The position numbers and the translations under genes were made by a program. From Desulfogranum japonicum DSM 18378 (GTDB lineage: Bacteria > Desulfobacterota > Desulfobulbia > Desulfobulbales > Desulfobulbaceae), in contig NZ_AUCV01000013.1 of NCBI RefSeq assembly GCF_000429945.1, positions 62,001 to 126,000 on the forward strand: a DNA stretch of 64,000 nt, read 5' to 3'. The notes beneath the pieces were generated by a model. It was not told the origin of the DNA. It saw nothing but the letters and a program-made list of their open reading frames with translations, and ran no database searches. Positions 1 to 7,851 of the stretch are shown piece after piece. Position 1 is the stretch's first letter, and each line of letters begins with the position of its first letter.

Positions 1-318
1 CCAATAGTGAAGCAACTCACAGAATTAGGCAATATTGCATTTAAACGCGGCCTTCTCGCCCTGGAAGGCGAACTGATGAAAATACAGGATCCTTTCCTGG
101 CACTGGGAATAGCTTTACTGATTGATGGTTTGGATCAAGACAGTTTAAAAAACATCCTCGATTCAGATATTTACTATAACGAATCCACCGGTGTTGAGCT
201 CATGAAAAAACTTATCATTCGTGAAGGGGTATTGCGTATCCAGGCGGGTGACACTTCCAGAACTATTCTCATAGCAACCAAAATATTTCTGGGAAAATTA
301 GACAATTCGTACTGGTAG
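1..318 (+). pseudogene. MotA-like flagellar stator remnant, truncated
   Basis: The frame is open to the left window edge, so the true 5' end is not visible; a GTG at 7 could start it only by chance. The visible part matches the cytoplasmic domain of the MotA/PomA proton- or sodium-channel subunit: GLLALEGEL near the front, then IQDPFL and LIDGLD. After SDI the sequence jumps almost directly to LIIREGVLRIQAGD, which in MotA lies after transmembrane helices 3 and 4. About 100 residues carrying both helices and the conserved proline region are therefore missing, and the tail after TSRTI does not resemble a MotA end. It cannot form a stator channel. A decayed gene is the simplest reading; a soluble MotA-like paralogue is possible. 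A hairpin MITE lies 80 bp downstream. Identification is by motif recognition only. Confidence 0.6.
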
Positions 319-399
319 GAACGTTGGGGGACAGCTACTCCCCGTACACGTGTATTCGTTATGACTGCTTATGTGGGGACAACGTTTCTATATCCTCTT

Positions 400-566
400 A
401 GGGTCACGGTAAAAAATAAATTATCCAATCTTGCTTGTCTTTCAGCTCGGTATCGTCGTCGCGTCAATGGCTCAATACGGCCAGTATGGAACCATTGGCG
501 CGACGCGCGTTACCAAAGACCGATATCCTACGCAATGTATTGATATGTATTATTTTCCGCGACCCT
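400..566 (+). repeat. Hairpin MITE, copy A
   Basis: A 167-bp element starting AGGGTCACGG and ending CCGCGACCCT, so the ends form terminal inverted repeats of roughly 17-20 bp including the adjoining A/T run. The centre (449-514) is a long imperfect palindrome around GGCC. Similar copies lie at 54779-54938 (minus) and 58968-59130 (plus). It has no convincing coding capacity. The size, terminal inverted repeats and central palindrome suggest a non-autonomous transposable element. Confidence 0.8.
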
Positions 567-687
567 TATCTTTAAGCAGTTTCAATAGTGTTTATCTTCA
601 ACAATATGCAATCATACCTGTCCTGCGCAAAACCTACTTGCGCATGTTAACGTTGATGCTATTGGGGTATCAGTCCAAAGGATAGGC

Positions 688-954
688 ATGATTGCATGCA
701 TGGTGACAATTATGCTCGATGGCAAATTTATTTCCCTTTCACGTGAAGCTCAGGAGAAACATGTTCAAGAGCATTTCAAATATAAAGAAAGCTCTGGCTG
801 GTATACAGCGGATAATGAATTCGCAGGCAGCACTATTGGAGATGTTATTGCAGCTCTCATCGATCTTGAAGATGCTGAAATCAATTCCATTGGCGATTGC
901 ATGAGTGGATTTTGCGTTACTCCGCCTAAACTTCGCGATTTTGTCAGAAAGTAA
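688..954 (+). CDS. Small hypothetical protein
   Basis: An 88-residue reading frame with balanced, acidic composition and no membrane segment. A purine-rich AAAGGA lies about 8 bases before the ATG at 688; ATGs at 700 and 712 are alternatives. The C-terminal half carries a predicted helix (DVIAALIDLEDAEI) followed by a short segment with two cysteines. I do not recognise a family. It sits alone between a MITE copy and a convergent hypothetical gene. An overlapping frame on the other strand is of similar length, so coding status is moderate only. Confidence 0.45.
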   Translation: MIACMVTIMLDGKFISLSREAQEKHVQEHFKYKESSGWYTADNEFAGSTIGDVIAALIDLEDAEINSIGDCMSGFCVTPPKLRDFVRK

Positions 955-1026
955 AGAGGCCGATCCGTTTGCAACCATTCGCCAAGTGACAAAATTCGTG
1001 GGAGCCCCCCCTATAATGATCACACA

Positions 1027-1515
1027 CTATTTTCTCCGGTGGTATGCAGCAGCATCCTTGATCAGGCCCACCACTTTTGAGTCAGGTGCGTAGGCGGTTT
1101 TTGCCAACTCACCCTGACAGGAAGGTAGCGTCTCCATGAGAAGAGTGTAAAAACCTTTTTCATCGTCAAGCTGCACACCTTCATCTTTGAGGCGAGCAAC
1201 GGTCAGAGGACGAACCATGACAGTACCATCCAATAAGCGAAGAGCTGTAACATATACGCATGCACTGTGCTTCTTGCCACCTTCAAATGCTTTTGTATAA
1301 GGCTCCCAGCGACGAACCAACTCATGGAGCACAGAGGTCACAACTTCTTGTGGCCCTGGAAAAAATTCCCCTTTCCCAAAAACATTGCCGAGCACCAGGC
1401 GCAGTTCTTCGGTGTCGATCTGCGCCATATTTTCCTGTGTAAACTGCATGACCTGGTCACTCAGTTCAAAAAAAGCAGACTGATGTTCCCCAAACACGTA
1501 AATAAACTGCCCCAT
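1027..1515 (-). CDS. Conserved-looking hypothetical protein
   Basis: 162 residues. The start chosen is the ATG at 1515 because AGGGGGAAG, a strong ribosome-binding site, lies just before it; a longer frame to 1536 lacks such a site. The protein is soluble, with no signal peptide or membrane helix, and mixed alpha/beta in appearance: MGQFIYVFGEHQ at the start, a Gly/Pro-rich FGKGEFFPGPQE near residue 50, and a basic tail HRRK. No known catalytic motif was recognised. It is transcribed away from the small exported protein gene at 1743-1973, from which a 13-bp hairpin separates it. Function unknown. Confidence 0.65.
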   Translation of the reverse strand: MGQFIYVFGEHQSAFFELSDQVMQFTQENMAQIDTEELRLVLGNVFGKGEFFPGPQEVVTSVLHELVRRWEPYTKAFEGGKKHSACVYVTALRLLDGTVMVRPLTVARLKDEGVQLDDEKGFYTLLMETLPSCQGELAKTAYAPDSKVVGLIKDAAAYHRRK

Positions 1516-1581
1516 ACTTCCCCCTTTGCTTTTCACGCTATCAACGCCGCTTCAGTTCAGAAATTCCCTCTTAGAGCAGAC

Positions 1582-1617
1582 ACCGCCTGCAGTTTTTTCG
1601 GGCAAACTCCAGGCGGT
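1582..1617. other. Strong interrupted hairpin in intergenic space
   Basis: Outer arms ACCGCCTG (1582-1589) and CAGGCGGT (1610-1617), inner arms AGTTT (1591-1595) and AAACT (1604-1608), with one mismatched position between them. It lies between two minus-strand genes. There is no T-run on either side, so it is not a classical terminator. It could be an RNA processing or attenuation structure, or a protein-binding palindrome. Confidence 0.55.
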
Positions 1618-1742
1618 TTGCATAAGCCCCGCAATAACCATCCGTGAGAATCTGGAAGTAACGCAAGACGAACCTGTTTCTTGTGGCAAATGTTTAAGAC
1701 GAATAGATGCCAGCTTCAACAGGTACAGTATCTGTGTACAGA

Positions 1743-1973
1743 TTAACAACCTTCCAAAGCTGCCTTCCCCTTAGTCTCAACCTTTTCACGGACCGCATTT
1801 GCCTGTTCGATAGGCTGTTTAATACTCTCAGCAGCCTCATGTCCCAATTGCTCTTGTTGTTCTGTAATGCTTTTTTCTTGCTTTTCCTGGGAATTATCTG
1901 AACATGATTGAGTACCTGCACAAATAAGAATAGCGGTTGCGACAATCAAAAAATACCGACAATATACGTTCAT
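1743..1973 (-). CDS. Small exported protein, hypothetical
   Basis: 76 residues starting at the ATG at 1973, preceded by AAGGAAAC as ribosome-binding site. Residues 1-22 form a signal peptide: short basic N-region, then a hydrophobic core FLIVATAILICAG. A cysteine in TQSCSD could be a weak lipobox or simply the mature start. The mature part is short, highly charged and Gln/Glu-rich (about residues 28-50), with predicted helix through QPIEQANAVREKVE, and ends in a lone cysteine. This resembles small periplasmic helical proteins, but no family is assigned. No partner gene is evident. Confidence 0.6.
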   Translation of the reverse strand: MNVYCRYFLIVATAILICAGTQSCSDNSQEKQEKSITEQQEQLGHEAAESIKQPIEQANAVREKVETKGKAALEGC

Positions 1974-2226
1974 AATGTTTCCTTGTTCTAAAATAAATGT
2001 TAAGCCTACCAGCTCTTTGAGCAGGGAGAAAGAAAATCCATCGTTGTTTTCAACAGACAAACCCTGTAAATAGAGATTTGCAACTCAGCAAAATTTTCGA
2101 GTTTTTTCAGAGTAAACGGCATCAGTATCTCCGAAAAATCTTATTCAGGTCAACTGTTTTGTTTGATTGAAAAAACATTCTAACCGTCTCTAACACTACA
2201 CCGTTTTCCCCATAAAAGCACGGCCT

Positions 2227-3402
2227 GTGACACATCCTAATATTACCAGACTTTATATCTTTTCAGCGCTGAAAATGACGCTGTTCCCCATGGCCATCAT
2301 TACGCTGTTCTGGAAGGATCAAATAGGGCTCACCCTCAGTGAAATTCTTTTATTACAGGCATTATTTTCAATTACCTGTGTAGTCTTAGAATATCCTTCC
2401 GGCTACCTAAGCGACAGGCTTGGGTATCGTACAGCCCTTATATTGGCATCTGCCCTCGCAATACTGGGATGGAGTCTCTATACTCTTGCAGATTCTTTTT
2501 GCGGGGTACTGTTTGCAGAAGCTATTCTTGGAGCCTCCTGGGCCTTCATAAGCGGCTCAGACAACGCCTTGCTCTTTGAAACGCTTCGTTATGAAGGCTG
2601 TGAAGAACGATATGCCACCTATGACGGCAGAATGGCCTCCTGTGCCCAGACAGGTGAAGCAATGGGTGCGCTTATTGCCGGCGTTATGTATGCGGCATGG
2701 CCATTATTTCCCTTTTTGGCACAAATAATCGTCTGGATTGCCTGTCTCTTCATTTGTCTCAGCTTTTTTGAACCACCTGGAGAAACCGGCATTGTCAGCC
2801 ATTCCCATCTACGGGAGGCCTTGGATACCTGTCATTTGGCTTTCAAGCAGAACAAAGTCATCCGCTCAACAATATTACTGGGTACAGTATTAGGCTTGGC
2901 TTCCTTCTATACGGTCTGGCTTATTCAACCATATATGCAGACCAATGAAGTGCCTGTGGAATGGTTCGGCCCGGTATGGGCCGGGGCTAACCTCACAGTG
3001 GCGCTGGGATCTATGCTCAGTCAACGTCTCACTGTTTCTTTCGGCACAGCGGGAAGTTGCATGCTCTTTATTCTTATGGTCGTGGTGGGGTATTTGGGGC
3101 TGGCACTCATCGACGGTTCCTGGTGTTTCCTGTGGTATTACGTGCTTACCCTTATGCGGGGAATTCAAGGCCCCTATATGAGAAACAGGCTGCAAAACGC
3201 AGGAAAACGATCCAATCGAGCCAGTTTATTATCGTTACACAGTTTATGTTTCCGCCTGTGTTTTGTTCTCACCGGGCCATTGGTCGGTATAGGGGCTGAT
3301 CGTATAGGTTTGGCGAACATATTTTTGCTGCTTGCCTTATTATTTGCACTTACCCTTATCCCACTTGCGGTGGCGTTTGTGCGAACTCCTGCCAAATATT
3401 GA
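2227..3402 (+). CDS. MFS transporter
   Basis: 391 residues with about twelve hydrophobic segments and the major facilitator signature in the loop after helix 2: GYLSDRLGYRTAL near residues 59-71, a variant of the GxxxDRxGRR motif. The start is a GTG at 2227; no strong ribosome-binding site is visible. MFS proteins move small solutes by proton-coupled antiport or symport in the inner membrane. Substrate cannot be read from the sequence. The gene stands alone, convergent with the zinc-ribbon gene at 3450-4067 and separated from it by about 50 bp without an obvious terminator. Confidence 0.85.
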   Translation: MTHPNITRLYIFSALKMTLFPMAIITLFWKDQIGLTLSEILLLQALFSITCVVLEYPSGYLSDRLGYRTALILASALAILGWSLYTLADSFCGVLFAEAILGASWAFISGSDNALLFETLRYEGCEERYATYDGRMASCAQTGEAMGALIAGVMYAAWPLFPFLAQIIVWIACLFICLSFFEPPGETGIVSHSHLREALDTCHLAFKQNKVIRSTILLGTVLGLASFYTVWLIQPYMQTNEVPVEWFGPVWAGANLTVALGSMLSQRLTVSFGTAGSCMLFILMVVVGYLGLALIDGSWCFLWYYVLTLMRGIQGPYMRNRLQNAGKRSNRASLLSLHSLCFRLCFVLTGPLVGIGADRIGLANIFLLLALLFALTLIPLAVAFVRTPAKY

Positions 3403-3449
3403 CATCTGTTTCGAAAACACAAAGCCGGAGATCAAACAATATAAAATCC

Positions 3450-4067
3450 TCAATCCTCCATCACTGCTTCCCGAATCTGCATAATGTCAGTCTGGGGAAC
3501 TTCATGCATTTGATTATCTTTATCGACGAAAAACAGTGAGCTGCCTTTTTCTTCATAATGGGCGGCGACAAATGCATCACCATTACGTAAAATAATGACA
3601 TAAGCTTTCTTTGTATGCAGTGTCTTATGGAGTACGCTCTGTACTTGCTCTTTCCCCTTGGTGGAATTGAAATAAAAATATATACCGAATGCCACCAAGC
3701 AACACAGCACCAGCAGAATAGCAACCTTCACTTTGTTTCTGGTTAGTAGCTTTCCGGTTTCTTTATTGTAAAGTTTGCCATTTTCCCTGACCTCAAGCAG
3801 CTCATACTCTCTATTGTCAATGGGCAGCCTTTTGGTATCTACACCCATAGCCTGTCCACAGTGCTCACATTGGTCATGATTCTCCTCAATAAACCTACCG
3901 CAGCTTTTACAGAGCACCGTTGAGTTCTTTGACGAGGATTTGAACTTATCCTGAGTAAAGGTGAAGGTATTACCGCAGTTGGAGCATCGAAAGGTGAGTG
4001 CCTTGTTTTGAAAATGTGTGTTCAGGACAGCGTATAGTTTTCCACATGTACCACATGTCAGTCGCAA
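3450..4067 (-). CDS. Zinc-ribbon protein with one membrane helix
   Basis: 205 residues from a TTG start at 4067, supported by GGAG eight bases upstream. An N-terminal MJ0042-like zinc ribbon (CGTCGK at 5-10 with CSNCG at about 28-32) is followed by a second ribbon (CKSCGR, then CEHCGQ, about residues 53-73). A single transmembrane helix (VAILLVLCCLVAFGIYFYF, about 114-132) divides the cytoplasmic ribbons from a C-terminal domain of about 70 residues rich in short strands. The pattern, cytosolic metal-binding head and extracytoplasmic tail, is common in deltaproteobacteria, usually without known function. It is monocistronic and lies just downstream of the first tRNA pair. Confidence 0.7.
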   Translation of the reverse strand: MRLTCGTCGKLYAVLNTHFQNKALTFRCSNCGNTFTFTQDKFKSSSKNSTVLCKSCGRFIEENHDQCEHCGQAMGVDTKRLPIDNREYELLEVRENGKLYNKETGKLLTRNKVKVAILLVLCCLVAFGIYFYFNSTKGKEQVQSVLHKTLHTKKAYVIILRNGDAFVAAHYEEKGSSLFFVDKDNQMHEVPQTDIMQIREAVMED

Positions 4068-4170
4068 TGTAAGGCTCCTTCATTTTGTAAGCGATCGAGA
4101 AAATATATCTTGTAGACAGGTTATGAATGGCCAAGGCCTGATGAACTATACAACTTGTACAGAATGAAGC

Positions 4171-4208
4171 AAAAAAAAAACGGGTAGTTGGATTTAACCA
4201 ACTACCCG
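4171..4208 (-). terminator. Terminator of tRNA unit, copy 1
   Basis: On the minus strand an 11-bp perfect stem (CGGGTAGTTGG at 4181-4191 paired with 4198-4208) is followed by a run of ten T (4171-4180). It directly follows the tRNA-Val/tRNA-Asp pair and recurs at 5108-5145. Confidence 0.92.
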
Positions 4209-4218
4209 TGAACGTTAC

Positions 4219-4295
4219 TGGCGGGGCCGACGAGACTCGAACTCGCGACCTCCGGCGTGACAGGCCGGCATTCTAACCAACTGAACTACGACCCC
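4219..4295 (-). tRNA. tRNA-Asp (GTC), copy 1
   Basis: A 77-nt cloverleaf with encoded CCA. The acceptor stem is GGGGTCG with CGGCCCC, including one T-G wobble. The anticodon loop CTGTCAC gives GTC, and the T-loop region is GTTCGAGTC. The D-loop has the usual two U residues before the invariant GG, unlike the second copy. It is cotranscribed downstream of tRNA-Val. Confidence 0.95.
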
Positions 4296-4304
4296 AGTAA
4301 GACT

Positions 4305-4380
4305 TGGTGGGCGAAACAGGGCTCGAACCTGTGACCCTCGGCTTGTAAGGCCGATGCTCTCCCAGCTGAGCTATTCGCCC
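4305..4380 (-). tRNA. tRNA-Val (TAC), copy 1
   Basis: 76 nt with encoded CCA. The acceptor stem is GGGCGAA with TTCGCCC, and anticodon loop CTTACAA gives TAC, reading GUA valine codons. It is the first gene of the unit and is identical in sequence to the copy at 5242-5317. Confidence 0.95.
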
Positions 4381-4398
4381 GTCCGAAGTGTGGCGGTG

Positions 4399-4427
4399 TA
4401 TTTATCAGACTCTTAGCTATCCGTCAA
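4399..4427 (-). promoter_or_regulatory. Sigma-70 promoter of tRNA unit, copy 1
   Basis: On the minus strand TTGACG (4427-4422) and TAAATA (4404-4399) are separated by exactly 17 bases, about 18 bases before the tRNA-Val 5' end. The same boxes and spacing recur upstream of the second tRNA copy while the spacer sequence differs, which supports function. Confidence 0.8.
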
Positions 4428-4540
4428 GCAATAAAAAGCATTTATATTCATAAAAAAGAGGCAGGTTTCTCATATATTCTCATAAAGAACATATTTCAGC
4501 ATAGTTAGTGTTTATCCATAAAAGAAGATTTTTGGTAACT

Positions 4541-4666
4541 CCTCATAAAGGATACGGATAAACTTGAAACGCCCCTGTATGTGTAACGGGTTACAGGGTA
4601 CATGAGATTTCAGCAATCAGGCTGATTAAGGAAAAATCATGTGCACTGTGAGCAGTTACCATTTTT
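4541..4666 (+). repeat. Dispersed repeat family R3, copy a
   Basis: Similar to 25642-25802: both begin with CCTCATA, then GGATAAACTTGAAAC or its variant, a GTAAC...GGGTACA segment, a conserved GGAAAAATCA, and end at CAGTTACC. This copy is about 35 bp shorter inside. It lies between the two tRNA units. Confidence 0.6.
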
Positions 4667-4735
4667 GCTCAAGTTTAGGTAAGCGCAGACTAAGCTAATT
4701 CACTACGGTTGCATATCTGGAGCCTCGCATCTACT
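4661..4735 (-). repeat. Dispersed repeat family R2, partial copy c
   Basis: On the minus strand GCGCTTACCTAAACTTGAGC followed by AAAAAT matches the core of R2 copies at 57584-57780 and 60248-60423. Only about 75 bp are recognisable, and it abuts the R3 copy. Confidence 0.5.
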
Positions 4736-5107
4736 ATGAAATATACTTGTGAGAAATCCAGGTTGGCATAACTTGATCAGACAAGAGAACACCCCCAAGG
4801 GTCTTCGCTCTGATATCGCAGGCATAGAACCGTTAGCCAAGGCCTGTTTTGCCTCACAGGATCAATGTTGAAGCTTACAGGGTATTCGGATAAGGATTGC
4901 TGGAACGGACGTCTGAGAGCGCCACCAATGAACAGCCTGAAAAGAGCTATCTATACCTTGCCTCTTTAGCAAAATACATACTGGCTGTAGCTATACAGCA
5001 AATGACAGGCAGCAGTGACCTATACCACTTGCTTTCAAAGCAAGCAAAAAAACGGAGAAGAGAAGAAAGGTTATGGCATTGTAAAGTTAGGGGAAAATGC
5101 TCACCTT
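4736..5107. other. Spacer between duplicated tRNA units, no gene seen
   Basis: About 370 bp. A frame at 4897-5109 (70 residues, basic end) has no ribosome-binding site or recognisable family. A segment around 4880-4960 has the look of decayed transposase sequence but is too short to assign. Nothing else is supported. Confidence 0.4.
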
Positions 5108-5145
5108 AAAAAAGAAAACGGGTAGTTGGAATAACCAACTACCCG
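5108..5145 (-). terminator. Terminator of tRNA unit, copy 2
   Basis: The same 11-bp stem as in copy 1 (5119-5129 with 5135-5145) but a shorter loop and a T-run interrupted by a C (minus strand TTTTCTTTTTT). It ends the second tRNA unit. Confidence 0.88.
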
Positions 5146-5155
5146 TGAACATTAC

Positions 5156-5233
5156 TGGCGGGGCCGACGAGACTCGAACTCGCGACCTCCGGCGTGACAG
5201 GCCGGCGTTCTAACCAAACTGAACTACGACCCC
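5156..5233 (-). tRNA. tRNA-Asp (GTC), copy 2 with enlarged D-loop
   Basis: 78 nt with encoded CCA. It is identical to copy 1 except for one extra T in the D-loop (three U before GG instead of two) and T to C at the base after the D-arm. Three residues in the alpha part of the D-loop are tolerated in other tRNAs, so it may still be functional, but it differs from its sister. Confidence 0.9.
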
Positions 5234-5241
5234 AGTAAACT

Positions 5242-5317
5242 TGGTGGGCGAAACAGGGCTCGAACCTGTGACCCTCGGCTTGTAAGGCCGATGCTCTCCC
5301 AGCTGAGCTATTCGCCC
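5242..5317 (-). tRNA. tRNA-Val (TAC), copy 2
   Basis: 76 nt, sequence identical to the copy at 4305-4380, with anticodon TAC and encoded CCA. It is first in the second unit and 8 nt from tRNA-Asp. Confidence 0.95.
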
Positions 5318-5335
5318 GTCCAAAGTGTGACGGAC

Positions 5336-5364
5336 TATTTATCAGGATCCGTCGAGTACGTCAA
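5336..5364 (-). promoter_or_regulatory. Sigma-70 promoter of tRNA unit, copy 2
   Basis: On the minus strand TTGACG (5364-5359), a 17-base spacer, then TAAATA (5341-5336). Boxes and spacing are the same as in copy 1. The spacer itself has diverged apart from the GATC/GTCT-like end next to the -10 box. Confidence 0.8.
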
Positions 5365-5418
5365 GCAAAATAAATCTTACCTAACAAAAAAATATCCGCG
5401 CACGTCTCCCGTGATTAT

Positions 5419-7851
5419 CTACTGGGCAGGAGTATTGTGCGCTGATAACGTAAAATCGCTGAATATTGAATCAACGGGTACATCTTTAAACAGATCTTCC
5501 CCTTGTTTGCGAATAAGCGCCTCCTCCAGGACCTGATCAACATCATCTACCAATTGTACATCCAGGCTGGACAGAATAGGTTCTGGAACATCTTTGAGAT
5601 TACGTTCATTTTCTTTTGGTATTAAAACACGGGTAATTTTACCGCGTTTTGCAGCCAACAATTTTTCAGTTAATCCACCTATTGGGAGAACCCTACCCCG
5701 CAGGGTTATTTCTCCTGTCATGGCGAGATTTCTGTCCACAGGTAGCTTTAATATGGCTGAAACAATAGATGTTGCAATGGTAATTCCGGCCGAAGGTCCA
5801 TCTTTTGGAATCGCACCTTCGGGTACATGGACATGTACATCTATCTTCTGGTAAAAATCAGCCTCCAGGCCAAGTCTCATGGCTCTTGACCTCACATACG
5901 TCAAAGCTGCCTGGGCTGATTCCTGCATGACATCCCCAAGTTTACCGGTGATGGTTAATTTACCTGCACCGGGCATAATAGTCGATTCTATCTGGAGCAG
6001 TTCTCCACCAACCTCTGTCCAGGCCATACCGGTTGCAAGGCCGATTTCATTGTTTTTTTCAGCAAGGCCATAGCGGTACTTGGCTACCCCAAGATAAGTG
6101 GAGACATCTTCACTCTTCAGTGAATAACGCTTGTCGGGGGTTTTGTTTTTTTGCCTTTCACGGGCTATTTTACGACAAATAGCAGCCATGGTCCGTTCAA
6201 GATTCCTTACACCGGCCTCGCGGGTGTACAGACGAATGACTTCCAGAAAAGCTTCATCATCAAGTTGAATCTCATCTTCCTTAAACCCGTTTGCCTCGAG
6301 TTGTTTGGGAAGAAGGAAATCCTTGGCTATATGAAGTTTCTCTTCCTCTGTATAGCCATTGAGCTGGATGATCTCCATCCTGTCCTGCAATGGCAAAGGA
6401 ATACCGTGTAAGTTGTTGGCTGTGGTTATGAAGAATACACCCGAAAGATCATAATCAAGATCAAGGTAATGATCATTGAAAGCGTAGTTCTGTTCTGGAT
6501 CAAGAACCTCAAGCAAAGCCGCAGAAGGATCCCCCCTGAAATCAACACTCATTTTGTCCACTTCATCCAAGCAAAACACCGGATTAACAACGCCTGCCTT
6601 CTGCATGGAGAGAATAATCTTCCCAGGCATGGCACCAATATATGTTCTTCTGTGTCCGCGGATTTCTGCTTCATCCCGTACCCCGCCAAGGGACAGCCGA
6701 ATAAATTTTCTGCTCATTGCACGCGCAATGGATTTGCAGACAGATGTTTTACCCACGCCTGGAGGACCGACAAGGCAGAGAATAGGCCCCCGCAATTTTT
6801 TCACCTGAGCCTGGACGGCTAAATACTCGAGTATACGTTCTTTGGGTTTCTCTAGGCCGTAATGATCTTCATCCAACACGACTTCCGCCCGCTCAATATC
6901 AATCTTAGAGCGAGACTTCTTTTTCCACGGCAGATCAAGGATGGTATCAATGTAATTGCGGACAACAGTAGTCTCCGCAGACATAGGTGGCATCTGCCGC
7001 AATTTTTTAAATTCTTTGGTAACCTTTTCCAGTGCGTATTTGGGCAGGCTCTTTTTATTAATAGCCTGCTCAATTTCGGAAAGATCATCTCCCCCTTCAC
7101 CCTGCCCCATCTCATCTTGAATCACTCGAACTTTTTCAGAGAGATAGTAATTACGTTGTGTAGAACTCATCTTCTTTTTAACTTTGGCATGGATATCTTT
7201 TTCCATGGCAGAGAGTTCCATTTCACGATACAGGATCTCAAGCACAAGACTGATTCGCTCAAGAACGGAAACTTTTTCCAGAATTTGCTGTTTTTCTTCT
7301 GTTTTCAGGTAAACATGGGAAGAGATGAGGTCAACCAACCGAGAAGGATCATCTATGGACGTTACGGAATTAAGAACTTCCCTGGGAAGTTTCTTATTCC
7401 CCTGGGCGTAAGTGTCAAAAGCCTTTTTGAGTTCTCGAATATACGCCTGAACTTCGTTTGTATCGGCAGGTTCTTCCTCTATTACAGTGAGGTCAGCAGT
7501 AAAATATAGATCTTCACCTTCTCCCTGCAATTGCATCTGATGCATTCTGGCTCGACTTTTGCCTTCTACCAGAGCTTTTATTGTCCCATCAGGTAATCGT
7601 AACAGCTGCATCACAGAAGCCAAGGTGCCTACTGTATACAAATGCTCTTGGGAAGGGTCGTCAACTTTTGCATCTTTCTGGGTTACCAGAAAAATAAGAC
7701 TCCTGTTTTCCATGGTGTCTTCCAACGCCATGATAGACTTTTTTCTTCCCACCACAAGCGGAGCCACCATGCCGGGAAAAAGTACGATATCACGCAGAGG
7801 CATCAGTGGGTATTGTTCAACGATAGTATGATCCATATACTTCTCAGGCAC
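5419..7851 (-). CDS. lon: ATP-dependent protease Lon
   Basis: 810 residues, full length for Lon. The substrate-recognition N domain covers about 12-215. The AAA+ module has Walker A GPPGVGKT at 362-369 and Walker B FCLDE at 426-430. The C-terminal protease domain holds the catalytic dyad Ser687 (in PKDGPSAG) and Lys730. Lon is a cytoplasmic hexamer that degrades misfolded and regulatory proteins. It is the last gene of the tig-clpP-clpX-lon run; the GTG at 7851 overlaps the end of clpX by 8 bases, and ATG at 7836 is an alternative start. The overlap suggests translational coupling. No strong terminator was seen before the tRNA unit at 5364. Confidence 0.97.
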   Translation of the reverse strand: MPEKYMDHTIVEQYPLMPLRDIVLFPGMVAPLVVGRKKSIMALEDTMENRSLIFLVTQKDAKVDDPSQEHLYTVGTLASVMQLLRLPDGTIKALVEGKSRARMHQMQLQGEGEDLYFTADLTVIEEEPADTNEVQAYIRELKKAFDTYAQGNKKLPREVLNSVTSIDDPSRLVDLISSHVYLKTEEKQQILEKVSVLERISLVLEILYREMELSAMEKDIHAKVKKKMSSTQRNYYLSEKVRVIQDEMGQGEGGDDLSEIEQAINKKSLPKYALEKVTKEFKKLRQMPPMSAETTVVRNYIDTILDLPWKKKSRSKIDIERAEVVLDEDHYGLEKPKERILEYLAVQAQVKKLRGPILCLVGPPGVGKTSVCKSIARAMSRKFIRLSLGGVRDEAEIRGHRRTYIGAMPGKIILSMQKAGVVNPVFCLDEVDKMSVDFRGDPSAALLEVLDPEQNYAFNDHYLDLDYDLSGVFFITTANNLHGIPLPLQDRMEIIQLNGYTEEEKLHIAKDFLLPKQLEANGFKEDEIQLDDEAFLEVIRLYTREAGVRNLERTMAAICRKIARERQKNKTPDKRYSLKSEDVSTYLGVAKYRYGLAEKNNEIGLATGMAWTEVGGELLQIESTIMPGAGKLTITGKLGDVMQESAQAALTYVRSRAMRLGLEADFYQKIDVHVHVPEGAIPKDGPSAGITIATSIVSAILKLPVDRNLAMTGEITLRGRVLPIGGLTEKLLAAKRGKITRVLIPKENERNLKDVPEPILSSLDVQLVDDVDQVLEEALIRKQGEDLFKDVPVDSIFSDFTLSAHNTPAQ

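Noticed and set aside
739-1023. A 94-residue minus-strand frame opposite 688-954
   Set aside because: No ribosome-binding site, and the plus-strand frame has a more protein-like composition.
4897-5109. A 70-residue frame between the tRNA units
   Set aside because: No start signal or family; it ends inside the second terminator region and looks like decayed sequence.
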